A DNA stretch of 18,640 nucleotides from Carex sylvatica (GCA_964058845.1 CAXKVR010000921.1:1-18640), one strand, 5' to 3'. Numbered from the stretch's first letter, positions 1 to 8,856 are shown. Notes: a model not told the origin generated them from the letters alone. Program-made: numbers and translations.

Positions 1-311
1 TATTTCTCGCGTGCTGTCTCATGGAGGTGTTTTCCGGGGAGGATTCTTGGGGGTCTCCTCTGTCATAAGTTCGTCAAGGTTCCTTGAACGGAAGTAGGGG
101 AGCGCGGGTCTAACTCACGATTGCACTTCTGCAATCGGGCTGAGTGCGTGTGTACGGAATTCCGCAGTGTTGGTACTCATTCTAAATAGAATACTCTATT
201 TGGTAGGGCCTCACTTTTGGAATCTAACATTCAATAAAACAATCTAACAAAATTTAATTTAACATAAAATAAATGTAACCTTTAACAAAATTTAATCTAA
301 CAAAAAAAAAC
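1..311. other. unassigned sequence left of the solo LTR
   Basis: No gene recognised. Positions 1-225 are moderately GC-rich. On the minus strand they hold only a 21-codon open stretch (ATG near 220, stop near 155) followed by a GTGAGT that could be a splice donor. From 226 the sequence becomes the same CTAAC/AAATTTAAT low-complexity DNA found right of the solo LTR (3038-3880), and around 250-290 it closely resembles 3846-3884. This segment is therefore probably the other side of the element into which the LTR inserted, perhaps the start of a hAT transposase unit read leftwards. That last step is inference. Confidence 0.3.
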
Positions 312-489
312 CTAACTGTTACGTTACAAAAATTTTACAATTAATTTTCAAGTGATTTAAAAGCAACAATCAAAAATCGTGCTAATAAAATAGAAGTTTA
401 AAACTTAATTAATGTTTTCCTGAATAAGTAAATCAAGTGTGAGTCGAAACCGCGTCGAAAATATGAATTTCTAAAACTTTATAAGCTCA

Positions 490-910
490 ATGCGTCCATA
501 CTGGTGCTGAGTGCAGATGGGTGATCCGCACTGACTCCAGTTTCTTTTTTTGAAATTTGACCAAGTCTTGAGTGCAGGTGTCTTGACCCACACTAAAATT
601 CAATGCGGACGCATTAGGCTCGGACTTTTTCTTGGCCAGTGCCGATTTGATGAAAATTCGAACCAAGTACTGAGTCCACACTGACATAGAGTGCGTCCGC
701 ACTGACATTGAGTGCGTCCGCACTCATGTATTTCCTATGATTTTCTGAATTCCAAAAATTTGTCCAAGTGATGAGTGCGGGTGACTGACCCGCACTGGAT
801 ATGAGTGCGTCCGCACAGGAGTATTTTTCTGTGTTTTTTGAGCCGTTTAAATTCTGACAAGTTATTAGTGCAGGTGGCCGACCCGCACTGAAAATGAGTG
901 TGTCCGCACT
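490..910 (+). repeat. ~100-bp degenerate tandem repeats with nested palindromes (LTR U3)
   Basis: About four copies with a period near 100 bp are marked by AAATTYGACCAAGT-like starts near 550, 654, 755 and 849, plus a partial copy before them. Most copies carry two inverted repeats. One is AGTGCGGGT-N5-ACCCGCACT (perfect at 775-797, degraded near 511-533, 571-594 and 868-890). The other is AGTGCGTCCGCACT (690-703, 711-724, and near 803-816 and 895-909). Its place in the first fifth of the LTR fits U3 enhancer repeats, but no binding factor can be named. The open frames across this block follow from the repeat and are not genes. Confidence 0.7.
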
Positions 911-929
911 TAGAGGGATATTTTTAACC

Positions 930-1055
930 AAAATCTCAACTTTTCTTCTTTTTCTTCTTTCTCTCTTTCTCCTCCGTCTCTTTCCCCTCTACCCTGTGTG
1001 TTCCGCCCAAGAGAGAAGAAAAGAGAGAGAGAGCTCTCTCTCCCTCCAAATTGCC
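930..1055 (+). promoter_or_regulatory. Pyrimidine-rich putative R/leader region of the solo LTR
   Basis: A long TTTCTTCTTTCTCTC tract is followed by a GA-rich segment. This is typical of the transcribed leader just downstream of the start site in plant gypsy LTRs. No clear TATA box is visible directly upstream, so the transcription start is not placed. Confidence 0.3.
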
Positions 1056-2336
1056 TCAAAACCCGTGAAATCGAAGGTAGCATCGAGAAATTGGTCGTAG
1101 ATATCTCCTAGCCCTTCTATTCGGTATTTCTTTCTCTCCTCTTCTCTCTCGAAACCTCAGATTTTCTCGATTGCTCAGATTTTTATTTTAAATCCGAGAT
1201 TTGTGTTGAATTACTTGTTGAACTTCCTTGTTGATTATTTATTGATTCTTTTCTCGATTTCATCTCAGTTTTGGATTTTTCTCATTTTGGAGATTCTCGG
1301 TACCAAATCCAAAATTGGGAAAAATATGATTGATTGATTAGGTTAAGCTGACCAAATAGACGTGTAATCGGTAAACCTCTCCCTCAAATTTGACACCTAG
1401 CGATTAATTCGAATTTCGATCAAATTAGAGTTGAATTAATCGAAAAAAAAATCAAATTGTTACGAGAACAGAAGTAGTGAGATTGTAAATTGGTATACCT
1501 ACAAATGAACCCAATTGGAATTGTTTATGATTTAGAGGACCCAGATGCATAGTGTGTGAGTTTTAGAGATTTTTAATAAGAAAGAAGAAATCAAAAAAAT
1601 CGATACCGAAGCATAGGAATGTATAAGTCATTAATGAACTCGAGTGAGTATCTCGACTGTAAAATCAGGATTAAACCAAGTATACATGTAATATAGGTGT
1701 AGACTCGATCGAGCAAGAATTCGCGAGACATTTTGAGACGCCTGATCCGTAATTTAGCGATACGCTCGTCGTAAACAGGTGTAGGATTTTTGGACTTGTT
1801 TGATATTTTATTTTCAGGAATTAAACTGTTTATTCATTTGTCATGTTGAATATCTGATTGATTACATCATTGAATTATGTAAATCATATGCATAGCCCAA
1901 TCAAATTAAACTCGAATTATCATGAATTGAATGATTTGCATGCTTGTATGGTTGTCAGTTGTATCGATCTATTATGATCTGATTATGGTTGAGAATCACT
2001 ACGAATGGATGATTGAGAATATGTATGTGAGCGGATTTACGAAGTTGAGCCGTATGACTGACTTTGAGTTCGGGATCCTTCTAGCGCTTTAGGTGAATGG
2101 CCCTCAGTTTTTCCATTACCGGTTGGGACAAGGGGTGAGTGATTGTATTGATATGTGGATTGGAATCGTGGGTGACAAGTGTAACATCTGTGACTCGGTG
2201 GCATTTTCCTACGTGTTAATGCGTTTGGACAGTCAATTGAATATTACGGAAATGAAAATGATTTCAGAGTGAATTTTCTTTATATGACTTGAACCAGACT
2301 TTAGGAAACGGTTAGGCCAACTAATTACATATGGGT

Positions 2337-2458
2337 GTCAGATAAAGGGTCCAGCTCGGTGAAACGTCTGTAGGTGTCAGTAACCCTACAGACGAGGGTC
2401 AGATAAAGGGTCCAGCTCAAGAGAACATCTGTAGTTGTTACAAGCCCTAATGAGTGGA
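2337..2458 (+). repeat. 61-bp direct duplication inside the solo LTR
   Basis: The block starting GTCAGATAAAGGGTCCAGCTC occurs at 2337 and again at 2398, exactly 61 bp apart. The first copy contains a perfect 9-bp hairpin stem, GTCTGTAGG (2366-2374) with CCTACAGAC (2385-2393). The second copy has diverged (CATCTGTAG) and lost the pairing. It lies in the internal part of the LTR; no function can be assigned. Confidence 0.75.
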
Positions 2459-3037
2459 GTTAAGCCAACATGTGTTTGTTTGTTTGAAATTCATATTGAA
2501 AATTCCATTAATTGTGATTCATTTTATTTAATTATTATCGAGTATCTGCATTATGTTATTTAGGAATAAGTATCTGTTTAAATTGCTATTGTATGGCTTT
2601 CATTTTTGAATATGGAATTGATTGCAAGTCCAACAATCTAACTGTGGCAGATTCGCACTGAGAAATTATTCTCACCCCCACCCTTCGGGTTATATTACAG
2701 GTTCTGGTGCGACTGAGTCGGGAGAGGCACACGATTAGTAGGCCTCTGGTATAGATCACCATTACCTCCGTAGATATTTGGTTAGTTGGCTAGAGATGTA
2801 TATATTATTTTTGGTCGTATAACTCTCTATGTCATACCTGATAGTCGGTATCCATATGTGATACCTTGATGTATTATATTTTTATCAGACTCGTGTACTC
2901 TGATTTAAATTTAGAAACTTGTTTATATTATAATTGTCGTGAATTTCTAAGTATATGTTGAACTGCCTTGTAAGCATACACGGAGTTGTATACTTACGGC
3001 GAGGGACTGTCGCGGCCCATGGCCGCGGGATGTGACA

Positions 3038-3880
3038 CTAACATATCTAACATTTCAACAAATTTAATCTAATAATCTACCATATTCAAAAATATATCTA
3101 ATATTCAATAATAAATCTAACATTTCAAAAAATAAATCTAACCTATTTATTTAACCTATTAAAAATAAATTCAAATTAAAAAATAAAATCTAACCGATTC
3201 AAAAATAAATCTTATTACTTAACATTTCAAAAAATAAATCTAACCTATTTATAACCTATTAAAAATAAATTCGAATTTGAAAAATAACATCTAACCGATT
3301 CAAAAATAAATCTAATTACTTAACATATTCAAAAAATAAATATAACTTATTTATTTAAAACCCATTAAAAATAAATCTGAATTTAAAAAATAAAATCTAA
3401 CCAATTCAGAAATAAATCCAATAACTTAACATATTCAGAAAATAAATCTAACATATTTATTTAACCCATTAAAAATAAATTCGAATTTAAAAAATAAAAT
3501 CTAACCTATTCAAAAATAAATCTAATTAACATATTCAAAAAATAAATCTAACATTTTTAGCAATCCACTAACATTCAAATTTTTAGTCTACAAAAATAAA
3601 TATAACGAAAAATAAATCTAACATCAAATTTAAATTTTAAATTACTCTACAAAAATAAATCAAACATTCAATTTAAATTCTTACACTCTCTACAAAATCT
3701 AACAAAAATAAATTTAATTTAAAATAATTGTAACATAAAATAAATCTAACATTCAATATTTCAATCTAACAAAATTCAATCGAGTAAAATTTAATCTAAA
3801 AAAATTTAATCTAATAATATTTAGTCTAGCAAAATTTAATCTAACAAAATTTAATATAACATGAAATGAATGTAACCTTT
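3038..3880. repeat. AT-rich CTAAC low-complexity DNA with a ~102-bp minisatellite
   Basis: The stretch is dominated by AAATAAATCTAAC-like words. Between 3119 and about 3560 these form a tandem array. The word AACAT(A)TTCA(A/G)AAAATAAAT starts at 3119, 3221, 3322, 3428 and 3528, giving periods of 102, 101, 106 and 100 bp. Each unit reads roughly: TCTAACCTATTTATTTAACC, then ATTAAAAATAAATTC, then AAAATCTAACCGATTC. The rest (3560-3880) uses the same words without clear periodicity. No open frame of note. Confidence 0.75.
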
Positions 3881-4509
3881 AATCTCGCGGGAAAATCTTA
3901 GAGAATACCTTCGTAATTCCGTTTGCGTTTGCGTATTTGTAAAATAAATTAAATTAACAACTATATTTTTTTTAACAATAAAATTAAAATTGAAGAATAA
4001 TGAAAATATTGAGATTGAGATTGAGAGAATGGGAGATGAAAATATTGAGATAGAGATGTGAAAATTTGTGAGGGATGAGGGTTTATTTATAGAGTTTTGT
4101 TTGGAGAGAATAAAATTTAAAAATAAAAATGTTTTTTTAATATAAAGGAACCGGGTACGGGTATCACGGACACGGGTTCGGGTTCACGGGCACAGGTATG
4201 GGTTCACGAGTTGGGGGAAATTTTCAAATTTAAAGTGATCCGGGTATCACGGGTATGGGTTTACGGGCTCACGGGCACGGGTAAGGGTACAAAAGGCACA
4301 GGTATCACGGGTACGCGGACCGATCCGGGCGGGCACGGGTCTAATTCGGTCCGGGTAAGGTCAGGTTTGTTTCCTAAATTTTGTGACCAGCCTATTTCAA
4401 ACCCGCACTCGTGTATCCATGAAAACTCGGGCACAAACACAGTCCAGTCGAGCATGATCACAGACGGACCGGACTAGGTTTGACCCGGGCAGGTTTTTTC
4501 AAAACACTA
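3881..4509 (-). mobile_element. Terminal region of a hAT-like DNA transposon (partial)
   Basis: On the minus strand the end at 4509 reads TAGTGTTTTGAAAAAACCTG, a hAT-style terminus. It is followed by dense ACGGGT/CACGGGT subterminal repeats (4147-4345), as in plant Ac-like elements. Further in lie a TATA-like word (4081-4091) and AT-rich DNA. The expected 8-bp duplication would be GTTGGGTT (4510-4517), but its partner was not found in the window, so the opposite end lies beyond position 1 or is lost. If the element extends left, it contains the low-complexity array and the solo LTR. No transposase frame is visible. The open frames at 4211-4477 (both strands) are by-products of the GC-rich subterminal repeats. 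Confidence 0.5.
4081..4091 (-). promoter_or_regulatory. TATA-like box reading inward from the hAT terminus
   Basis: The minus strand reads TATAAATAAAC, followed by a CA/CT-rich stretch resembling a 5' leader. The spacing from the element end (about 420 bp) would suit a transposase promoter, but no coding sequence was identified downstream. Confidence 0.3.
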
Positions 4510-4971
4510 GTTGGGTTCACCCTCAACTTCACACAAAAAAAATATAATTAACCTAGTTAAGGTAGCTCCGTTTTATAACAAAAAGTTTACATAATGACTT
4601 CAATGCATAGTAGCAAAATATAAAACTAAGTTATAATCATATTATGTAACATGAGAATTTGTGTAATAATGATATCCCATAAAAATATGCTTGCCTCCAT
4701 CCGGCGCCATATACAGTTATTATAAGAAGGTCAATTTAATTTAGAAGTTCAAGAATTAGTATGATTAAGAAAATATTTTCTCTGTGAGAAGTAAAGATTT
4801 AAATAGCGTTTATTACGTTACAGTGGAACGGTAAAAAAATAACATTATTGTCATATTATACTGTTAGCGTCATAGTTTTTATAGTCCGAAAATACTATAA
4901 TACTACTATAACGTGTTATTTAAAATCCTGATGAGAAGTCACAATTTAAAATTCAACTGAAATATCTTATA
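4510..4971. other. AT-rich spacer, nothing recognised
   Basis: No open frame, RNA gene or mobile-element end could be supported here. Confidence 0.5.
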
Positions 4972-5167
4972 GATATTTAGTGAAAGGACTTCACATTCCG
5001 ATCTTTATATGTAAGAAATGATTGCAAAATATCATGTAAGATATTTAGTGAAAAGACTTCATAATTCGATCTAAAAAATAATTACAAAATATCATGTAAG
5101 ATATTTAGTGAAAAGACTTCACAATCCGATCTTTATCTGTAAGAAATAATTGCAAAATATCATGTAA
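4972..5167 (+). repeat. Three-copy ~68-bp tandem repeat
   Basis: Three head-to-tail copies start with GATATTTAGTGAAA at 4972, 5040 and 5100 and end AAAATATCATGTAA. Lengths are 68, 60 and 68 bp; the middle copy lacks about 8 bp around the CTTTAT(A/C)TGTAAG segment. Copies 1 and 3 are nearly identical, so the array is fairly young. No coding potential or known family recognised. Confidence 0.88.
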
Positions 5168-6466
5168 CATAAAGGAAAAAAAATGATGATAATATGTTTG
5201 TAGCCTGATCTATCTCCAAAGAATGGTCATTTGTTATCTCCCACCAAATTTTTTTTGCTATGTTAATTAAGATTTTATTTTTTTCATCGACACACATTAA
5301 TTTCCCTCTCTCTTTTTTAAGGTTGGCAAATCATTAATTTTCCTCTATAATTAATCATATATTTTTCCCTTTTGAGTTAATTAAATTGGAACTCTACTTC
5401 ATAGAAGATAAATGAATAAGAATTGGAGAGCTATAGTATTAAATGGGTGTTACACTTTTTTGTACTAAAAAGAAATAAGAGGGAGACCTTCTATAACAGG
5501 ATTTTCAGGTTAAAATAGAAAATAATATTCTTTTACTAATGGAGCATTATTAAAGATATGCTAGTTGCTATGGTAATTATTATATACACAGGAATTCGTG
5601 GAATTAGAATCATCATGTTGTGAAAAACGACCTCCAAATTACGATTTTACATTTTTACTGTGGTTATTGCGGAGGAAAAAGCTACTTGAAAGCATATTTT
5701 TAGTTGCTTTCCGCTCCATTTTCTTGTTTACAGAATCTCCATTTTTATTATATATATATATTATTTGTTTTCTTCTCTATGTTTCTTTCCCTTTTTCTTT
5801 TTCTTTTTGCGCTCCCACTTTTCTTGTTTAAACACAAAATTTTACGAATTAAACTTCCATATAATGTAGTCTCCCTCTGACATATATCTTTTTTTTTTCT
5901 GCAAATTCCTCTTCTAAATCTTTATTTCTTACTTCTTTTCCAGTCACACTGACTGAGATGCGTTTAACACATTTTTTTTTTTTTTTTTTTTTGTAATAGA
6001 GAGATACAAATTTGATAGATTTTTTTATTCATAACATTTTCAAAAGAGAAGGAAAACGCTAAATCAATAATTGTCTCATTTCATGCAAGAATGTTGAATT
6101 AGTGAGCATTTTTTCTTACCTAGAGACCCTCAATTATTCAGCATCTTCCTGACAAAGCGTTCTACCTTTTTTACTGAAAATAAATTAATTTGTTGACATT
6201 AAATAAATATTTTAGTGGCCTCAAATAAATTCTTATAAAAGGGTCATTTTTAAATTAAAAAAATGCATAATTGCCGAAGTTTAGAATTTTCAACTAAATT
6301 ATTTAGGCTTTAGAAAAATGCATAAAATGCATTATTTTGTTAGCTTATCATGGCTGTGGAAATTGACCATAAATATTAACAGTTTATTTTAAAATTTACA
6401 TATATAAGTCTGTATTAATTACCGTATACTACATTTATAGCAGTGACCTTTCACATATATAAATAA
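5168..6466. other. AT-rich intergenic spacer
   Basis: No supported gene. It contains a TA dinucleotide tract near 5748-5762, CT/TTC-rich stretches around 5780-5820, and a 21-base T run at 5972-5992. The open frame at 5598-5831 is a run of F, L, S and I codons from pyrimidine-rich DNA and has no recognisable domain. Confidence 0.5.
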
Positions 6467-6863
6467 AGAGTGGAACTAGGATGTTCTTAAGTTCACCAAA
6501 TTCTTTGATGAATTCAAGTTTTAAATCCGTCAAATTGGCTTCAAATAACGAATCCAAACCGTTGAAACCCGCCTACCTTACGAGTGATACATGTACATGT
6601 GAAAATTTTAAACATTTAAATTAATTTAGTATAAAGTCAAGCGGTTAATAAATTAACTTTAATGCGCATTTATTTTTTGAACGTTTTTTGACCACTTAAC
6701 TCTATTAAAAAATAATTTTAAAATTAAAATCTTTTACATGTAGATGCATCGAAAGTAAACAAATTTCAAAGGTTCAAATTTATCGTTTAAAATTAATTCG
6801 ATGAGTTTTAGACTTGAATTCACCGAGAACTTTGATGAACTTAAAAACACTCTAATTCTACTC
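6467..6863. mobile_element. Fold-back MITE with ~190-bp imperfect inverted arms
   Basis: The left end reads AGAGTGGAACTAGGATG and the reverse complement of the right end reads AGAGTAGAATTAGAGTG. Similarity continues inward (TTAAGTTCAYCAAA, then GAATTCAAG, then a CATGTA(C/A)ATG-like segment) almost to the middle, so the whole unit can fold on itself. Flanks read TATAAATAA (6458-6466) and TATAAACAA (6864-6872), an 8-9 bp duplication with one mismatch, suggesting a hAT- or Mutator-type transposase in trans. It has no coding capacity. The exact ends could shift by one or two bases. Confidence 0.72.
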
Positions 6864-6872
6864 TATAAACAA

Positions 6873-7193
6873 AATCACATTTTAAACCATTGCTTTTGTC
6901 GGTATTTCAAATCGGTCAAATTTTAAATACTGACCGGGGATTCGTTTTTCTAGTTTCTAAGTTTCTCCCATCTTCTTACTACTTTTACAATTTTACTTGT
7001 TTATATGCTAAAAAAAGAAAATCGATTGGTAACATAGCACCCAAGGCCAAGGCCCTGTTCGGCGTGGTTTTGACGCCATACACGGAACTAAGATGCCTGA
7101 GCAAAGCGCTGCTCCTGTAAGCCCAATTTTTTTTTTCTGATTGGGCTAATTGGGCCCAAATTGTCAGTTCTAAGTTCTAACTATGAAGGAGAG
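6873..7193. other. Spacer with a short GC-richer patch (7038-7118)
   Basis: No gene supported. The 7038-7118 patch is clearly richer in GC than its surroundings and is open in the plus frame that ends at TAA near 7118. It may be a relic of a coding or captured sequence, but I recognise no family. AT-rich DNA with a GGGCC-containing palindromic word near 7150 follows. Confidence 0.3.
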
Positions 7194-7951
7194 TAGTGTG
7201 GGAAAAATGACACGCTGGAGCTGGCTCCGTCACGGAACAGCACGGAACAGCACGGAACGGGTGTTAGATATGTACTGTGACTCACGTGTCCCGTGCCGTG
7301 ATCAATTGTTAGCAAAAAAGACACGACACGGAAATTACCTTGGTCACGACACAGAACACGGTATGACACGAAACACAACACAGCACGGAATGGGAGACAC
7401 AATTCCAATTTGAAAAAAGGTCGTCATCTGGTACTGGTAGCGTCTGATGGTGTGTCGTGCGACGTGGGAAGGTAGGAGCACTGAAGATGATTTGACAATT
7501 CATTTCTCATTAATTACGGAAGGTGATTTACTGATTTGAGAATTATTTCTCATTAATTCTCTATTCGGCGCTCCCGCTCTTAGTCTTCTGTTTTATCTGG
7601 ATGCTGTAATATGAACAAAATTGAAGACACGCTCTTTAATTTGTAACTTACTTCTTCTTTTTTCTTGTAAATCAATTTTTAAATTTATCATTTCTTCTGT
7701 TTTGACTTTTGACTATAGAAAGTCAAATAAAAAATCCTTATAATTTCTATATTATGTCCTAAATCAAGAATTATGATTAGTTACTAGTTCTAAAACTTTG
7801 TTAACGTGATCGGTCACGGCATGATTTAGTCACGGCACGACTTAATCACGGCGTGACTCGCGTGCTGTGACCATCCCTCATAACTTTGATCACGGCACAT
7901 GATCAAAATCACAGAGTGTTAGTCACAGCACAGCACGTTTTTTCCACTCTA
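7194..7951. mobile_element. Non-autonomous hAT element, 758 bp, with perfect 8-bp TSD
   Basis: Ends are TAGTGTGGGAAAAATGACACG on the left and, in reverse complement, TAGAGTGGAAAAAACGTGCTG on the right. Both begin TAG and match over most of 16 bases. The flanking 8-bp direct repeat AAGGAGAG (7186-7193 and 7952-7959) is perfect, which is the hAT hallmark. Both subterminal regions are packed with CACGG, CACGGCACGAC and CACGGAACAG words (7230-7395 and 7805-7937), probable transposase-binding repeats. The interior is AT-rich with no transposase frame, so it depends on an autonomous relative. Overlapping open frames at 7181-7503 on both strands come from these subterminal repeats. Confidence 0.85.
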
Positions 7952-7959
7952 AAGGAGAG

Positions 7960-8290
7960 ACTCCAGCCAGTCCCCTCAATATCTCCTTTTATCAAGTTAT
8001 GTGTAAAACTTGTTTTAATTAATAGGAAATCGGTCCACTATTTCAAAAAAAAAAAAAAAGATAAAGTTAATAAAAAAAAAAGTTCTCTCAAAGCCTTCAC
8101 TGCTTCATTTTTTTTTTTTTAAGTAAAGGTTAGAGATCAAGTCATTCAACTACTATATATTCACAAAAAAATTATCTCTTCCGAATTTCGAAGCTGTAAC
8201 CTTTCACAAAGATAACATTGCCTTTGTTTGAGTAGCAATTATTTTAGCTCGAGTCTCTAACATCGGTTTAGATAGGTATCATAATTTACA
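7960..8290. other. AT-rich spacer with homopolymer A runs
   Basis: Contains a 15-base A run at 8045-8059 and shorter A and T runs. The open frame at 7886-8122 runs through poly-A and ends in poly-T, coding K and F runs, and is not credible. A 19-bp word at 8266-8284 recurs at 10278-10296. Confidence 0.45.
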
Positions 8291-8293
8291 TTG

Positions 8294-8299
8294 TTTATT
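8294..8299 (-). terminator. Candidate polyadenylation signal for the peptide gene
   Basis: AATAAA on the minus strand, about 135 bases past the stop codon of the peptide gene. A single match in AT-rich DNA is weak evidence, but position and strand are suitable. Confidence 0.3.
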
Positions 8300-8433
8300 T
8301 TCTTGTATTGCAAGTATATATGTATCATATCTAAGATTAACTATACATGGAATACATATTCTCCTTATTATTATGATACAACAACTACAGTCACGCCATA
8401 CCCGTGCACATTTCACATGATATTCACCACTTC

Positions 8434-8676
8434 CTACTTTGGGCAATCACAATCTTTGCATCCATTTCTGAGGCAGCAAGAACCACATCGTGACGGAATC
8501 GAATGGTGGTCATTCGGATTAGGAATTGACCTATCTCCATCAATTTGGGAATATTTTTCTGATACCACTTTTCCGGTCAAGAAATTGTGAGGTTCATCTT
8601 TTATTATTTTCCTCGGAGCTCCTGTGCAAGAGCTCATCACCAGAACCAAAATTACGGAAATTACGACAACCTTCAT
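8434..8676 (-). CDS. Small secreted cysteine-rich peptide (hypothetical)
   Basis: An 80-residue protein in one coding exon. Residues 1-20 form a good signal peptide (MKVVVISVILVLVMSS core, cleavage likely after the small residues near 18-20). A polar, charged, proline-containing stretch (21-60) follows. The end is compact and cysteine-rich, with Cys 64, 67, 68, 73, 76 and 78 in the pattern C-x2-CC-x4-C-x2-C-x-C. Six cysteines in 15 residues could make three disulfides or bind metal. Length and layout (signal, variable pro-region, C-terminal Cys module) resemble processed plant signalling or defence peptides, but I cannot place it in a named family. Support beyond the open frame: a canonical TATA box (8846-8855) and a consensus 93-bp intron in the 5'UTR whose acceptor lies one base before the ATG. 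The plus-strand open frame over the same bases (8291-8590) lacks any of this. Function is unknown; the call of a real gene is inference from sequence features only. Confidence 0.66.
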   Translation of the reverse strand: MKVVVISVILVLVMSSCTGAPRKIIKDEPHNFLTGKVVSEKYSQIDGDRSIPNPNDHHSIPSRCGSCCLRNGCKDCDCPK

Positions 8677-8677
8677 T

Positions 8678-8770
8678 CTGTGTATAGCAAGATAATGTTA
8701 ACTATTTCTACAAAGTACAAACACATGAATGGAAAGAAAAATAAGGATTTCATGAACTGCATGGTTATAC
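8678..8770 (-). other. Predicted 5'UTR intron of the peptide gene
   Basis: On the minus strand the donor reads TTCTAAG|GTATAACC and the acceptor reads TATACACAG|AATG. Splicing would place the start codon one base into the second exon. An out-of-frame ATG just inside the donor (CCATGCAG) would be removed from the leader. At 93 bp the intron is of ordinary small plant size. Predicted, not observed. Confidence 0.5.
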
Positions 8771-8845
8771 CTTAGAAGAACTTCAGAAGGATTCAAGAGC
8801 TCGTCTTATTCTATTTCACTGATGTCAGAAATGCGAACTACGCAT

Positions 8846-8855
8846 CCTATTTATA
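8846..8855 (-). promoter_or_regulatory. TATA box of the peptide gene
   Basis: The minus strand reads TATAAATAGG, a near-ideal plant TATA box. It lies about 75 bases upstream of the predicted donor and 170 bases upstream of the ATG. Transcription would start about 30 bases downstream, near 8815-8825. Confidence 0.55.
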
Positions 8856-8856
8856 A

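Larger units (their letters stand above)
317..3037 (+). mobile_element. Solo LTR of a Ty3/gypsy (Tekay/Del-like) retrotransposon
   Basis: A 2721-bp unit begins TGTTACGTTACA and ends GGGATGTGACA, so it has the 5'-TG...CA-3' ends of an LTR. It is flanked by the direct 5-bp repeat CTAAC at 312-316 and 3038-3042. No primer-binding site, polypurine tract or gag-pol lies inside or beside it and no second copy is present, so it is a solo LTR left by LTR-LTR recombination. Plus orientation is inferred from features in order: a palindrome-rich U3 (490-910), a CT-rich leader (about 935-1050), a duplicated block (2337-2458), and a tail ending GCGGCCCATGGCCGCGGGATGTGACA-like, as in plant chromovirus LTRs of 1-4 kb. 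Caution: CTAAC is abundant in the flanks, so the duplication alone is weaker evidence than usual; the matching TG/CA ends carry the call. The lineage name comes from remembered LTR style, not a search. Confidence 0.82.

Noticed and set aside
487..931. Overlapping minus-strand open frames in the solo LTR
   Set aside because: Their residues repeat the palindromic U3 units (RTHSMSV, ADAL) and have no domain; they follow from the tandem repeat.
894..1100. Plus-strand 68-codon open frame
   Set aside because: It runs through the CT-rich and GA-rich LTR leader; the hydrophobic start reflects TTC/CTC codons rather than a signal peptide.
3119..3560. CRISPR-like regularly spaced repeats
   Set aside because: The unit repeats as a whole with no unique spacers; it is a eukaryotic minisatellite.
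4211..4477. Open frames on both strands at the hAT terminus
   Set aside because: GTGTGTK- and VPVP-like residues are translations of CGGGTA subterminal repeats.
5598..5831. 77-codon plus-strand open frame with hydrophobic residues
   Set aside because: Hydrophobicity comes from T-rich DNA; there is no promoter, splice or domain evidence.
7181..7503. Three overlapping open frames on both strands
   Set aside because: They lie within the hAT subterminal CACGG repeats and are repeat translations.
8291..8590. 99-codon plus-strand open frame overlapping the peptide gene
   Set aside because: No signal, domain or promoter; the opposite strand has a signal peptide, cysteine module, TATA box and intron.
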